A DNA stretch of 64,000 nucleotides from Virgisporangium aliadipatigenens (GCF_016863615.1 NZ_BOPF01000006.1:186001-250000), one strand, 5' to 3'; shown: positions 1-9,268, numbered from the stretch's first letter. A program made the numbers and translations. The notes: generated by a model not told the origin, from the sequence alone.

Positions 1-218
1 TGCGTCAGCAGCGCCTCGAAGCTGTTCCACACGAGCAGTCGCGCCTTCGCCTGCGCGTACTGGTGCGGGTTGAACGTGATCGGCTCGGTCTCGACGGCCC
101 ACGTGAGCGAGCCGCCCTGGATGGGCGCGCCGGCGTCGGTGCCGGACCCTTCCGTCGCGCTGCAACCGGTCGCGAGCAACGTCGCCGCGGCCAGGGTGGC
201 AAGGAGTCGTCTGCGCAT
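1..218 (-). CDS. ABC transporter solute-binding lipoprotein, family 5 (5' end only)
   Basis: Only the first 72 codons lie in the window; the rest runs off the left edge. The N-terminus is a lipoprotein signal: basic MRRRLL, a hydrophobic Ala/Leu stretch and a lipobox LLATGC with the lipidated Cys at residue 19. After a Gly/Ser/Thr linker comes GGSLTWAVETEP followed by FNPHQY, the usual start of peptide/nickel-type (SBP_bac_5) binding proteins. An ATG at 218 with AGGAA about nine bases upstream sets the start. It is divergent from four flavin monooxygenases, a common partnership in clusters that import and oxidise small organic compounds. The ligand cannot be inferred from this fragment. Confidence 0.8.
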   Translation of the reverse strand, partial: MRRRLLATLAAATLLATGCSATEGSGTDAGAPIQGGSLTWAVETEPITFNPHQYAQAKARLLVWNSFEALLT

Positions 219-289
219 GGCCAAATTCCTATCACATCTGTAGGGTAAGGGGTAATAGGCAAACGGCTGTGGTCAATGCGGAGGCTTGG

Positions 290-1339
290 ATGACCCGACA
301 TCTGCACCTGGCGGTCGCGCTCGACGGCGCCGGCTGGCATCCGGCGGCCCGCTCCCCGGAAGTGCTGAGACCGGGGTACTGGCGGGACCTGGTGCGCACC
401 GCCGAGCGGGGGCTCCTCGATTTCGTCACGTTCGAGGACACGCTCGGGCCGCCGGTCGCCGGTCCCCCCGGGCGGTTGGACGCGCTGCTCGTCGCCGCGC
501 GGGTGGCCCCGGCCACGAGCCGCATCGGGCTGGTCCCGGTCGTCACCGTCACGCACACCGAGCCGTTCCATGTCTCGACGGAACTGGCGACGCTCGACCA
601 CATCAGCAACGGCCGCGCGGGCTGGCAGGTGCGGGTGTCCGGCCGCCCGGCCGAGGCGGCGCAGTTCGGTCACCGCGTCTTCCCCGACCTGGATCCGGCG
701 CACCTGGACGACGAGTCCGCCCGCTTCGTGGCCGAACTCTTCGCCGAGGCGGCCGATCACGTCGAGGTCGTGCGGCGGCTCTGGGACAGCTGGGAGGACG
801 ACGCGGTCATCCGCGACGTGGCCACCGGCCGGTTCGTGGACCGGGAGAAGCTGCACTACGTCGACTTCGCCGGCCGCTTCTTCAGCGTGAAGGGACCGTC
901 GATCGTGCCCCGGCCGCCGCAGGGGCAGCCCGTCGTCACCGCGCTCGCGCACGACCAGCTACCGCTGGAGTTCGCGGCCGGCTCGGCCGACGTGGTGTAC
1001 GTGACCGATCCGTCCATTGTGGAGGGTGTGCGACCGGCGAAGGTCTTCCTCGACCTCGTGGTCAGCTTCGACGGGGCGGCGTTCGACAGCGACGCGCACG
1101 TCTTCACCGGCACGCCGGAGGAGCTGGTGGAGCTGCTGCTCGACGAGCGGGAGGCCGGGATCGACGGGTTCCGGCTGCGGCCCGCCGTGCTGCCCGACGA
1201 CCTCGCGACCGTCGTGGAGCGCGTCGTGCCGCTGCTGCAGGAACGCGGCGCCTTCCGCACCGCGTACGCCGAATCCACGCTGCGGGAGCGCCTCGGCCTG
1301 CCCGTCGCCGTCAACCGCTACGCGGGAGCGAGCGCATGA
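290..1339 (+). CDS. LLM-class flavin-dependent oxidoreductase (first of four)
   Basis: A luciferase-like monooxygenase of 349 residues, expected to use reduced FMN or F420 in a TIM-barrel fold. The N-terminus MTRHLHLAVALDGAGWHP, the conserved LATLDHISNGRAGW segment near residues 105-118 and the late IDGFRLRP segment are typical of the family. I start at ATG 290 because GGAGG sits at 280-284; an in-frame GTG at 269 has no comparable site. The stop overlaps the next start (ATGA), so the two are probably translationally coupled. The sequence closely parallels the next gene at its C-terminus (VVPLLQERG...TLRE.LGL), suggesting an old duplication. Substrate unknown. Confidence 0.85.
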   Translation: MTRHLHLAVALDGAGWHPAARSPEVLRPGYWRDLVRTAERGLLDFVTFEDTLGPPVAGPPGRLDALLVAARVAPATSRIGLVPVVTVTHTEPFHVSTELATLDHISNGRAGWQVRVSGRPAEAAQFGHRVFPDLDPAHLDDESARFVAELFAEAADHVEVVRRLWDSWEDDAVIRDVATGRFVDREKLHYVDFAGRFFSVKGPSIVPRPPQGQPVVTALAHDQLPLEFAAGSADVVYVTDPSIVEGVRPAKVFLDLVVSFDGAAFDSDAHVFTGTPEELVELLLDEREAGIDGFRLRPAVLPDDLATVVERVVPLLQERGAFRTAYAESTLRERLGLPVAVNRYAGASA

Positions 1340-2628
1340 GCAAGAAGCAGGTGATTCTGGCGGCGCACTTCCCGGGCGTCAACAACACCACCGTGTGGAG
1401 CGACCCCGAGTCGGGCAGCCAGATCGCGTTCGACTCGTTCACCCGTTTCGCGCAAACGGCCGAGCGGGGCAGGTTCGACTTCTTCTTCCTCGCCGAGGGA
1501 CTGCGCCTGCGTGAGCAGCGCGGCCGCATCCACGATCTCGACGTGGTCGGCCGGCCCGACGCGCTCACCCTGCTCGCCGGCCTCGCCGCCGTCACGGATC
1601 ATCTCGGCCTCACCGGAACGGTGAACGCGACCTTCAACGAGCCGTACGAACTGGCCCGCAAACTGGCGACCCTGGACCACCTGACCGAGGGCCGGGTCGG
1701 CTGGAACGTCGTCACCTCCTCGGACGCGTTCACCGGCGAGAACTTCCGCCGCGGCGGCTACCTGGACCGGGCCGACCGGTACAGCCGCGCCGCCGAGGTG
1801 TTGCAGACGGCGCGCGAACTCTGGGACAGCTGGGCGGCGGGGAGGGACGCGCCGGACGAGTTCGTCCACAGTGGACAGCACATCGACATCCGGGGTCGGG
1901 TGACGGTGCCGAAGGGCCCGCAGGGCCACCCGCTCATCATCCAGGCGGGCGACTCCGACCCGGGCCGGGAGTTCGCCGCGAAGGACGCGGACGCCATCTT
2001 CTCCCGGCACGGCACGCTCGAGGCCGGGAAGGCGTTCTACGCCGACGTGAAGGGCCGGATGGCGAAGTACGGCCGGCGGCCGGAGGAGTTGAAGATCCTG
2101 CCGGCGAGCACGTTCGTCCTCGGCGACACCGACGCCGACGCCCGCGAACGTGCCCACCACATCCGCCGCCAGCAGGTGAGCCCGCAGACCGCGATCCTGT
2201 TGCTGGAACAGCTGTGGAACAAGGATCTCAGCGACCACGACCCGGACGGGCCGCTGCCGGCGTTCGACCCGGTGCCGGAGGCCGACTCGATCATCAAGGG
2301 GCGCACCCGGCTCTACGACGACCCGATCGAGAAGGCGCGGGAGTGGCGCGCCCTGGCGCAGGAGAAGGGCCTCGGGATCCGGGACCTCATCATCGAGGTG
2401 ACCGGCCGGCAGAACTTCGTCGGCACCCCGTCGGCGATCGCGCAGGCGCTGGACGAGCACGTGCAGGCCGACGCGGCCGACGGGTTCATCCTGGTGCCGC
2501 ACATCGTTCCGGGCGGGCTCGACGAGTTCGTCGACAGGGTCGTGCCGCTGCTGCAGGAACGCGGCGTCCTGCGCACCGAGTACACGACGAGCACCCTGCG
2601 GGAGCACCTGGGGTTGGTGAAGCGATGA
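1336..2628 (+). CDS. NtaA/SnaA/DszA-family FMN-dependent monooxygenase
   Basis: 430 residues, the normal length for the nitrilotriacetate monooxygenase (NtaA/SnaA/DszA/SoxA) group of luciferase-like enzymes. Recognisable features are the N-terminal AHFPGVNNTTVW, the LATLDHLTEGRVGWNVVTS block near residues 112-130 (the family signature), and GHPLIIQAGDSDPGREFAA near 197-215. The group uses FMNH2 from a separate reductase to attack C-N or C-S bonds; no reductase is visible in this operon. It overlaps both neighbours by ATGA. The next-door solute-binding protein suggests that the substrate is imported. The specific substrate is unknown. Confidence 0.88.
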   Translation: MSKKQVILAAHFPGVNNTTVWSDPESGSQIAFDSFTRFAQTAERGRFDFFFLAEGLRLREQRGRIHDLDVVGRPDALTLLAGLAAVTDHLGLTGTVNATFNEPYELARKLATLDHLTEGRVGWNVVTSSDAFTGENFRRGGYLDRADRYSRAAEVLQTARELWDSWAAGRDAPDEFVHSGQHIDIRGRVTVPKGPQGHPLIIQAGDSDPGREFAAKDADAIFSRHGTLEAGKAFYADVKGRMAKYGRRPEELKILPASTFVLGDTDADARERAHHIRRQQVSPQTAILLLEQLWNKDLSDHDPDGPLPAFDPVPEADSIIKGRTRLYDDPIEKAREWRALAQEKGLGIRDLIIEVTGRQNFVGTPSAIAQALDEHVQADAADGFILVPHIVPGGLDEFVDRVVPLLQERGVLRTEYTTSTLREHLGLVKR

Positions 2629-3659
2629 AGTTCCTCGCGATCACGCTCATCGTGGACCGGGGCACAAAGTCCCCCCGGGAACGGCTGCGCGAGGTCGTCG
2701 ACAACGCCGTCTTCGCCGAGCAGGTCGGGTTCGACGGCTTCGGGGTCGGCGAACGCCACGAGCGGCCGTTCATCTCCTCGTCGCCGCCGGTGGTGCTGAG
2801 CCACATCGCCGCGCGGACGGCCACGATCCGGCTCTTCACGGCGGTGACCACGCTCAGCCTGCTCGACCCGGTGCGGGCGTTCGAGGATTACTCGACGCTC
2901 GACAACCTGAGCGGCGGCCGCCTCGAACTGATCGTCGGCAAGGGCAACGGGGCGGCCCAGGCGAAGCTCTTCCACGTGACGGCGCAGGACCAGTGGGAGC
3001 GCAACCGTGAGGGCTACGAACTGTTCACCCGCCTGTGGCGCGAGGAGAAGGTGACCTGGAGCGGCCGCTTCCGCCCGTCCCTGGAGGAGGCCGAGGCGCT
3101 GCCCCGACCGCTGCAGCAGCCGATCCGCATCTGGCACGGCAGCGCCACCAGCCGGGCGTCGGTCGACCTGGCCGCGTCGTACGGCGACCCGCTCTTCTCC
3201 GCCAACGTGACCAACCCGGTCGAGCCCTACGAGGAACTGGTCGCCTACTACCGGGAACGGCTGGCGTTCCACGGCCACGACGCGTCGAAGGCACTGGTCG
3301 GGGCCGGCAGCGCGGGCCTCTACATGCACCGCGACTCGCAGAAGGCGGTCGACACCTATCGGCCGATCTTCGAGTCGCGCCAGGAACTGTTCAGGCGGGC
3401 CGGTGTCCAGCCGGTGTTCCACTCGATCGAGGACGCGATCGAACGCAGCTCCCTGCTCGTCGGCAGCCCGCAGCAGATCATCGACAAGGTGCACCGCTAC
3501 CACGATCGGCTGGGCCACGAGGTGATGCACGTGCAGGCCGACGCGGACGGCCTGTCCGACAAGGAGCACCGCGCCTCCCTCGAACTCTTCCAGAGCGAGG
3601 TGGCGCCCGTGCTGCGCCGCGAGATCTCCAGTCGACCGTTCCCCGCGCCGGAGGTGTGA
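2625..3659 (+). CDS. LLM-class flavin-dependent oxidoreductase (third of four)
   Basis: 344 residues. MKFLAITLIVDRG, GVGERHERPFISSSPP near residues 38-53, YSTLDNLSGGRLELIVGKG near 90-108 and the C-terminal LVGSPQQIIDKVHRYHDRLGHE are standard luciferase-like monooxygenase blocks. It belongs to a different subgroup from the flanking genes. Start ATG 2625 overlaps the upstream stop. Likely FMN-dependent oxidation in the same pathway as its neighbours; the substrate cannot be read from the sequence. Confidence 0.85.
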   Translation: MKFLAITLIVDRGTKSPRERLREVVDNAVFAEQVGFDGFGVGERHERPFISSSPPVVLSHIAARTATIRLFTAVTTLSLLDPVRAFEDYSTLDNLSGGRLELIVGKGNGAAQAKLFHVTAQDQWERNREGYELFTRLWREEKVTWSGRFRPSLEEAEALPRPLQQPIRIWHGSATSRASVDLAASYGDPLFSANVTNPVEPYEELVAYYRERLAFHGHDASKALVGAGSAGLYMHRDSQKAVDTYRPIFESRQELFRRAGVQPVFHSIEDAIERSSLLVGSPQQIIDKVHRYHDRLGHEVMHVQADADGLSDKEHRASLELFQSEVAPVLRREISSRPFPAPEV

Positions 3660-3663
3660 GGCC

Positions 3664-4776
3664 TTGACGATTCCACTGTCCATCTTGGACCTCTCGCCGA
3701 TCAGTTCCGGCAGCGACGCCGGCCAGGCGCTGCGCAACACGATCGACCTGGCGCGCCGGGCGGAGTCGTTCGGCTACCACCGCTACTGGGTCGCCGAACA
3801 CCACTTCGCCGCGGGTGTGGCGAGCGCGGCGCCGGCAGTGCTCATCGGACAGATCCTGGCGGCCACCGACCGGATCCGGGTCGGCTCCGGGGCCGTGCAG
3901 GTGGGCCACCGGACGCCACTGTCCATTGTGGAATCCTTCGGGCTGCTGGACGCGCTCTACCCGGGCCGGATCGACCTGGGACTGGGCCGTTCCGGCCAGC
4001 GGAGCAAGGAGGCGGCGGCCGCGCCGAAGGGGCCTCGGAAGGAGGCCTTCGAGAAGGACGGGCTGCTGATTCCCGCAGCGTTCGACTTCTCGGTGCTGGC
4101 CGCGTCGCCGCGCTTTGCCGTCTACCAGCGACTGCTGCAGCAGCCGGCGGCCGTCGCGCCGGACTTCGCGGAGGTCGTCGACGACATCCGGGCGCTGATC
4201 GACGGCACCTACGAGGGCGCGCGGGCCACCCCGGGCGAGGGCGCGAAGGTCGAGCTGTGGATCCTGGGCAGCAGCGCGGGGCAGAGCGCGGAGGTGGCCG
4301 GCCGGCTCGGGCTGCCGTTCGGGGCGAATTACCACGTGGCGCCGGCGAGCGTGCTGGAGGCGGTCGAGGCCTACCGGGCGGCGTTCCGGCCGTCGCAGGT
4401 GCTCGACCGGCCGTACGTGATCGTCTCCGCCGACGTCGTGGTCGCCCCGGAGACGGCCGCCGCGCGGCGGCTCGCCGCGGGGTACGGGCTGTGGGTGCGC
4501 AGCATCCGCACCGGGCAGGGCGCGATCCCGTTCCCGTCGCCGGCCGAGGCCGCTGAGGCGCCGTGGACGCCGGAGGACGCCGCGCTGGTGGCCGACCGCC
4601 TGGACACGCAGTTCGTGGGGACCCCGGACGAGGTCGCGGAGCGGCTGCGCGTGTTGCAGCGGGTGACCGCCGCCGACGAACTCCTCGTCACGACGATCAC
4701 GCACGACCACGGCGACCGGGTGCGCTCGTTCGAACTGCTGGCCCACGCCTGGGGAATCTTGCCAAGCGGGGGCTGA
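3664..4776 (+). CDS. LLM-class oxidoreductase, MsnO8-like group 1
   Basis: 370 residues, matching the 'luciferase family oxidoreductase, group 1' pattern: PLSILDLSPISSGSDAGQAL at the N-terminus, RYWVAEHH near residue 40, IRVGSGAVQVGHRTPLSIVE near 77-97 and RIDLGLGRS near 106-114. Start is TTG 3664, chosen because GGAGGTG lies eight bases upstream (3650-3656) and no ATG or GTG is suitably placed. An insertion rich in Ala/Lys/Pro around residues 118-132 is unusual. It ends the four-gene oxidoreductase operon; the ArsR/SRPBCC pair behind it is separated by only 18 bases but has its own operator. Confidence 0.85.
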   Translation: MTIPLSILDLSPISSGSDAGQALRNTIDLARRAESFGYHRYWVAEHHFAAGVASAAPAVLIGQILAATDRIRVGSGAVQVGHRTPLSIVESFGLLDALYPGRIDLGLGRSGQRSKEAAAAPKGPRKEAFEKDGLLIPAAFDFSVLAASPRFAVYQRLLQQPAAVAPDFAEVVDDIRALIDGTYEGARATPGEGAKVELWILGSSAGQSAEVAGRLGLPFGANYHVAPASVLEAVEAYRAAFRPSQVLDRPYVIVSADVVVAPETAAARRLAAGYGLWVRSIRTGQGAIPFPSPAEAAEAPWTPEDAALVADRLDTQFVGTPDEVAERLRVLQRVTAADELLVTTITHDHGDRVRSFELLAHAWGILPSGG

Positions 4777-4786
4777 CCAGGCACAG

Positions 4787-4802
4787 TAAACCATATGGTT
4801 AA
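4787..4802. promoter_or_regulatory. Operator palindrome overlapping the ArsR start codon
   Basis: AACCATATGGTT (4789-4800) is a perfect 12-bp palindrome, extended by one further T/A pair at 4787/4802. The ATG of the ArsR gene is in its right half. Its position would block transcription start or early elongation, as expected for an autorepressing ArsR protein. Confidence 0.6.
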
Positions 4803-5121
4803 CCCTCGTGACCCTCTGGACCTGACGTTCGGCGCGCTTGCCGACCCCACGCGGCGCGGCATCGTGTCGGCTCTGGCCGTGCAGCCGCGCACGATCGCCG
4901 CGCTCGCCGGGCCGCTGCCGATGTCCCTCGTCGCCGTCAGTAAGCACGTCACCGTCCTCGAACGCGCCGGGCTCGTCGCGCGCACCCGCGAGGGGCGCTC
5001 CCAGGTGTGCGCGTTGCGCGCCGCGCCGCTCGCCGGGGCCGCCGGGTGGCTGGAGCACTACCGGGCGTTCTGGACCGGGCGGATCGACTCCCTCGAGCGC
5101 TGGCTGGGGGAGGAGGCGTGA
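4795..5121 (+). CDS. ArsR-family winged-helix repressor
   Basis: 108 residues with the classic short ArsR fold: FGALADPTRRGIVSAL (residues 12-27), then a recognition-helix region SLVAVSKHVTVLERAGLV (about 44-61) and a wing TREGRSQVCAL. No Cys pair typical of metal-sensing ArsR proteins is present, so it belongs to the metal-independent subtype that accompanies SRPBCC proteins. The start lies inside a perfect palindrome, implying autoregulation and little or no leader. It overlaps the SRPBCC gene by GTGA. Confidence 0.88.
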   Translation: MVNPRDPLDLTFGALADPTRRGIVSALAVQPRTIAALAGPLPMSLVAVSKHVTVLERAGLVARTREGRSQVCALRAAPLAGAAGWLEHYRAFWTGRIDSLERWLGEEA

Positions 5122-5525
5122 CCGAGCTTCTCATTACCCGTGACCTGGCCTTTCCGGTCGAACGGGTCTGGCGCGCGTTCACCGACCCGTCGGCGCTGGC
5201 CGCATGGTTCTGGCCGCAGCGCTTCGCGCCGACGGCCGAGGCCGATGTGCGCGTCGGCGGTCGCTACCGCATCGACGGGCCGGCCGTCGGGATGGCGGTC
5301 AGCGGCGAGTACCGCACCGTCGACCCGCCCCGCCTCCTCGTCTTCACGTGGCAGTGGGACGGCGAGAACGAGTCGACGCTCGTGACGATCGCACTCACTC
5401 CGGCACAGGACGGGACGCAGTTGACGCTGCGGCACGAAGCGTTCGATAGCGAAGAAGCGCGGGACGAACACGACCAGGGGTGGCGCGACTGCCTTGACCG
5501 GCTCCCGGGATGGCTAGATGGTTGA
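5118..5525 (+). CDS. SRPBCC / AHSA1-like domain protein
   Basis: 135 residues, a single START-like domain. ITRDLAFPVERVWRAFTDPSALAAWFWP at the N-terminus, VGGRYRID near residue 47, GEYRTVDPPRLLVFTW near 58-73 and the closing GWRDCLDRLPGWLDG are the family hallmarks. Such proteins bind small hydrophobic ligands. GTG 5118 is the start because the stop of arsR overlaps it and AGGAGG lies just upstream. The ArsR-SRPBCC pairing is widespread in actinobacteria; the ligand is unknown. Confidence 0.88.
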   Translation: MTELLITRDLAFPVERVWRAFTDPSALAAWFWPQRFAPTAEADVRVGGRYRIDGPAVGMAVSGEYRTVDPPRLLVFTWQWDGENESTLVTIALTPAQDGTQLTLRHEAFDSEEARDEHDQGWRDCLDRLPGWLDG

Positions 5526-5540
5526 TCCCTCTTGACGGCG

Positions 5541-5616
5541 GGCCTGAAGCGAGGATTATGTGACAGTAGTTGTAACGCCCGTGCAGACTACAAACTCATA
5601 TTGACCGCTTCAGGCC
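5541..5616 (+). promoter_or_regulatory. Long inverted repeat in the leader of the amino-acid transporter operon
   Basis: GGCCTGAAGCG (5541-5551) and CGCTTCAGGCC (5606-5616) form a perfect 11-bp inverted repeat enclosing 54 bases, with a shorter GTAGT/ACTAC pair inside. A TTGACG box at 5532-5537 with a TTATGT-like -10 at 5556 is the best promoter match, which would place the left arm upstream of the transcript. The repeat could therefore be a two-site operator, or an RNA fold if transcription starts further upstream. The GGAGA ribosome site at 5632 follows. Confidence 0.45.
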
Positions 5617-5641
5617 GCCGCCCACCCCCTGGAGAAACCAC

Positions 5642-6544
5642 ATGCGCCTGCGCGCTTTGCTCTCGTTACCCCTCGCCGCCCTCCTCTTCCTGCCCGCCGC
5701 CTGCGGCGACGGCGACGACGACAACAAGGGCACCACCGGTGCCGCCGCGAAGGCCGACCCCGCGCTGAACGCCAGCCTGCCCGAGGCGATCAAGAAGGCC
5801 GGGGTGATCCGCTTCGCCGGTGACTCGCACCCGCCGTACCGGATCGTCGGCCCCGACGGAAAGACCGTGACCGGCATCGACCGGGAGATCCAGGAGGCGC
5901 TGGGCGCGGTGCTCGGCGTCAAGACCGAGATCGAGATCGTCGCCGGGCTGCCGGCCGCGCTCACCGGCATGCAGTCGGGGCGCTACGACGCGTTCAACGG
6001 GCCGGTCAAGGACACCGCCGAACGGGAGAAGGAGTTCGACGCGGTCGTCTGGATGGTCACCCGCACCGCCTACCTGATCCCCAAGGACAGCAAGGCCGGC
6101 ATCAAGACCTCCGACGACCTGTGCGGCAAGAAGGTCGCCGGCACCTCGGGGTCGATCATCGAGGACCAGATCAAGAAGCTCACCACGTGGTGCACGGGCA
6201 AGGGGAAGCCGGCGCCGACGTTCATCGGGCTCGCCGACACCAACGCGATCATCCTCGCCGCCAAGTCCGGCCGGGCCGACGCCGCCGGCATGACCGAGAG
6301 CGCCGCCATCGACGCCATGGCCAAGGAGAAGGACGCCTACACCTACGTCAGCCAGACCGACGAGCAGGGCGCCGGCGTCGACCAACTGGCGATGCTGGTC
6401 CCCAAGTCGAGCAAGCTGGGGCCGGTCATCCTCCAGGCGTTCAAGGCCATCTTCGCGAACGGCGAATACAAGCGCATCATGGACAAGTACGGCCTGCAGA
6501 AGGTCGTCGTCACCGAGCCCAAGATGAACACGGCGGCCGGATGA
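5642..6544 (+). CDS. Amino-acid ABC transporter substrate-binding lipoprotein (SBP family 3)
   Basis: 300 residues. Signal peptide with lipobox FLPAAC, Cys at residue 21, followed by an acidic GDGDDD linker. The mature part has family-3 features: [24 protein letters not shown] near residues 48-71, [16 protein letters not shown] near 77-92, and [17 protein letters not shown] near 162-178. Family 3 proteins capture polar amino acids (glutamate, glutamine, histidine, arginine) and deliver them to the permease. ATG 5642 follows GGAGA; the stop overlaps the permease start. The exact ligand is not determined. Confidence 0.9.
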   Translation: MRLRALLSLPLAALLFLPAACGDGDDDNKGTTGAAAKADPALNASLPEAIKKAGVIRFAGDSHPPYRIVGPDGKTVTGIDREIQEALGAVLGVKTEIEIVAGLPAALTGMQSGRYDAFNGPVKDTAEREKEFDAVVWMVTRTAYLIPKDSKAGIKTSDDLCGKKVAGTSGSIIEDQIKKLTTWCTGKGKPAPTFIGLADTNAIILAAKSGRADAAGMTESAAIDAMAKEKDAYTYVSQTDEQGAGVDQLAMLVPKSSKLGPVILQAFKAIFANGEYKRIMDKYGLQKVVVTEPKMNTAAG

Positions 6545-7347
6545 CCACCGTGGACATCGCCTCCGCCCGGCCGCGACTGCGGCCGGGCCGTTGGCTCACC
6601 GGCATCGTGCTCGCGCTCGTGGTGCTGCGCATCGCGTGGTTCCTCGTCGACAACCCGCGCTTCGAGTGGTCCGTGGTCGGCGAGTACCTCTTCGACCCGA
6701 ACGTCCTCAAGGGCCTCGGCATGTCGCTCCTGCTGACCGTTCTCGGGATGACCCTGGGCTCGCTGCTCGGGGTCGTGCTCGCCGCCGGGCAACTCAGCGA
6801 CTTCGCGCCGGTGCGCTGGGCGAGCACCGGCTACGTGGGGCTGTTCCGCGGCATCCCGCCGCTGGTGCAACTGATCTTCTGGTACAACCTGGCCTACCTC
6901 GCGCCCACCATCGCAGGCTGGGACACCAACGACCTGATCACGCCGTTGACCGCCGCGATCATCGGGCTGAGCCTGCACGAGGCGGCGTACATGGCGGAGA
7001 TCGTGCGCGCCGGCATCCTCGCCGTCGACCCGGGTCAGCGCGACGCGGCCAAGGCGATGGGGTTCGGCGCGGCGCAGACGTTCACCCGGGTCGTGCTGCC
7101 CCAGGCGATGCGGGTCATCATCCCGCCGACCGGCAGCCAGTTCATCTCGCTGCTCAAGGGGACGTCGCTGGTGTCGGTGATCGCGATGGCGGACCTGCTG
7201 CACTCCGTTCAGGTGATCTACAACGTGACGTACAAGGTGGTGCCGATGCTGTTGGTCGCCTGCGTCTGGTATCTCGTGGTCGTCACCGTGCTCTCCCTGG
7301 GACAGCAGCGGTTGGAACGTCACTTCGGACAGGGGCACCAGCTATGA
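6541..7347 (+). CDS. Amino-acid ABC transporter permease
   Basis: 268 residues with about five hydrophobic helices. TM1 is near residues 18-38 and a pair lies at 60-85; [15 protein letters not shown] sits near 101-115, and the EAA coupling motif ([22 protein letters not shown]) is near 152-173. It matches the HisM/GlnP family inner-membrane subunit. Only one permease gene is present, so it probably acts as a homodimer. It overlaps the binding-protein gene and the ATPase gene by ATGA on both sides. Confidence 0.9.
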   Translation: MTTVDIASARPRLRPGRWLTGIVLALVVLRIAWFLVDNPRFEWSVVGEYLFDPNVLKGLGMSLLLTVLGMTLGSLLGVVLAAGQLSDFAPVRWASTGYVGLFRGIPPLVQLIFWYNLAYLAPTIAGWDTNDLITPLTAAIIGLSLHEAAYMAEIVRAGILAVDPGQRDAAKAMGFGAAQTFTRVVLPQAMRVIIPPTGSQFISLLKGTSLVSVIAMADLLHSVQVIYNVTYKVVPMLLVACVWYLVVVTVLSLGQQRLERHFGQGHQL

Positions 7348-8132
7348 AGCCGGTCCTGCAGGCCGTGCGGGTCAGGAAGCGCTTCGGCGACCATCAGGCG
7401 CTCGACGGGGTCGACCTGAGCGTCGAGGAGGGCGAGGTCGTGGTCGTCATCGGGCCCAGCGGTTCGGGCAAGTCGACGCTGGTGCGCTGCCTGCACCAGC
7501 TCACCCCGATCGACGGCGGCGCGATGTACCTCGACGGCGAACTGCTCGGCCACGCCGTGCACCGCGGGCACCTGCGACCCCTGTCCGAGGCGGCGATCAC
7601 GAAGCAGCGGCGGCGGATGGGCATGGTGTTCCAGCAGTTCCACCTCTTTCCGCACTGGACGGTGCTGCGCAACCTGACCGAGGCGCCGGTGCGCGTGCAC
7701 GGCGTCGCGCCGGCCGCGGCCCGCGATCGGGCGCTGGCGCTGCTGGAGCGCGTCGGGCTGGGCGAGCGGGCGAACGCCTATCCCCGCCAGCTCTCCGGCG
7801 GGCAGCAGCAGCGGGTCGCCATCGCGCGGGCGCTCGCCACCGACCCGCGGATCATGTTCTTCGACGAGCCGACCAGCGCGCTCGACCCGGAGTTGGTGGA
7901 CGAGGTGCTGGCCGTCATGCGGGACCTCGCGCGCAGCGGCATGACGATGGTCGTCGTGACGCACGAGATGGCCTTCGCCCGCGAGGTGGCCGACCGGTGC
8001 GTGTTCATGGATCGGGGGCGCATCGTCGAGACCGGCCCGCCCGCGCAGATCTTCGGTGCGCCGCGGTCGCCGCGGCTGCGCGCGTTCCTGTCCCGCTTCA
8101 CCGGACCGTCGGAGGTTCCCCTCGATGCCTGA
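7344..8132 (+). CDS. Amino-acid ABC transporter ATP-binding protein
   Basis: 262 residues of the GlnQ/HisP group. Walker [10 protein letters not shown] is at about 37-45, the Q-loop [13 protein letters not shown] near 94-106, the signature LSGGQQQR near 150-157, Walker [15 protein letters not shown] near 170-183 and the H-loop VVVTHEM near 204-210, all intact. A small insert around residues 72-84 precedes KQRRRMG. It energises the permease encoded just upstream. The last eight bases overlap the CapA-type gene. Confidence 0.92.
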   Translation: MKPVLQAVRVRKRFGDHQALDGVDLSVEEGEVVVVIGPSGSGKSTLVRCLHQLTPIDGGAMYLDGELLGHAVHRGHLRPLSEAAITKQRRRMGMVFQQFHLFPHWTVLRNLTEAPVRVHGVAPAAARDRALALLERVGLGERANAYPRQLSGGQQQRVAIARALATDPRIMFFDEPTSALDPELVDEVLAVMRDLARSGMTMVVVTHEMAFAREVADRCVFMDRGRIVETGPPAQIFGAPRSPRLRAFLSRFTGPSEVPLDA

Positions 8133-9243
8133 GCTCTCCATCCTCGCGGTCGGCGATCTCGTGCTCGACGAGCCGGAACAGGCGTCGTTCTTCGACCCGG
8201 CGCGCCGTGTGCTGCAAGCGGGCGACGTGGTGATCGGGCACATCGAGGTGCCGCACTCGACCGCCGACGTGCAGCTGAGCACGGACATCCCGGCACCGGG
8301 CGCCGACCCTGCGGGCCTGGCGGCGGTGGCCGGCGCGGGCTTCCACGTCGTGACGCTCGCCGGCAACCACATGTACGACCTCGGCGACGTCGGCATCCAC
8401 GACACGATCGGCCACGCCCGCAAGGCCGGACTGCACACCGCCGGCGCCGGCGCGAACCTCGACGAGGCCCGCCGCGCCGCGATCGTGGAGCACGAGGGGA
8501 CGCGCGTCGGCGTGCTCAGCTACAACCTCGTCGGCCCCCGCGAGTCGTGGGCGAACTCCCGCAAGCCCGGCGTCGCCTACGTCAAGGTCCTGACACACTA
8601 CGAACTCGACCACGCGTCGCCGGGCGGCCCGCCGACGATCTACACGTTCGCGGATCCGGCCGGGCTGGACGCGATGGCCGCCGACATCGAGGCCCTCGCC
8701 GCCGAGGTCGACGTGGTGACGGTCTCGATGCACAAGGGCGTCGGCCACACGCCGGCGGTGCTCGCCATGTACGAACGCCCCGTCGCGAAGGCCGCGATCG
8801 ACGCCGGTGCGCACGCCGTCTTCGGCCATCACGCGCACATCATGCGGGGCGTCGAGGTGTACCGCGGCCGGCCGATCTTCCACGGCCTCGGCAACTTCGT
8901 CACGGTGACCCGCGCGCTCACCCCCGACGGCGACAACGCCGAACGGGCGGCCTGGGCCAGGCGCCGCGTCGAGCTGTACGGGTTCGCCCCCGATCCCGAC
9001 ATGCCGTACTACCCGTTCCATCCGGAGAGCCGGAACACCGCGATCGCCAGGGTGCGCGTCAGCACCGGCGGCGAGGTGACGGCGGGTTTCGTCCCCTGCT
9101 GGATCGACGACGCCGGCAGACCGGTCCCGCACGGCCGCGACGAGGTGGGCGAGCGCGTGGCGGCCTACATCGCCGACATCAGCGGCCGGGCGGGTTTGAA
9201 CACGTCCTTCGAGTGGCACGGCGACGAGGTGCGGGTCGCCTGA
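8125..9243 (+). CDS. CapA-family protein (PGA_cap metallophosphatase-like domain)
   Basis: 372 residues. [13 protein letters not shown] at the start, [11 protein letters not shown] near residues 33-43, [11 protein letters not shown] near 77-87, HKGVGHTP near 202-209 and [12 protein letters not shown] near 231-242 are the conserved blocks of the CapA/poly-gamma-glutamate synthesis family, which resembles calcineurin-like metallophosphatases. No signal peptide is visible, so it is probably cytoplasmic or peripheral, unlike membrane-anchored CapA. GGAGG at 8111-8115 supports ATG 8125, overlapping the ATPase gene by eight bases. As last gene of an amino-acid importer operon it may act on a glutamate-containing compound; this is inference. 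Confidence 0.8.
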   Translation: MPELSILAVGDLVLDEPEQASFFDPARRVLQAGDVVIGHIEVPHSTADVQLSTDIPAPGADPAGLAAVAGAGFHVVTLAGNHMYDLGDVGIHDTIGHARKAGLHTAGAGANLDEARRAAIVEHEGTRVGVLSYNLVGPRESWANSRKPGVAYVKVLTHYELDHASPGGPPTIYTFADPAGLDAMAADIEALAAEVDVVTVSMHKGVGHTPAVLAMYERPVAKAAIDAGAHAVFGHHAHIMRGVEVYRGRPIFHGLGNFVTVTRALTPDGDNAERAAWARRRVELYGFAPDPDMPYYPFHPESRNTAIARVRVSTGGEVTAGFVPCWIDDAGRPVPHGRDEVGERVAAYIADISGRAGLNTSFEWHGDEVRVA

Positions 9244-9268
9244 GCCGGTCACCGAAAGGTTCCTGGGT

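Noticed and set aside
5-952. 315-codon minus-strand ORF
   Set aside because: It covers both the real lipoprotein gene (in another frame) and the first monooxygenase; the composition is Arg/Gly/Asp-rich as in shadow frames of high-G+C DNA.
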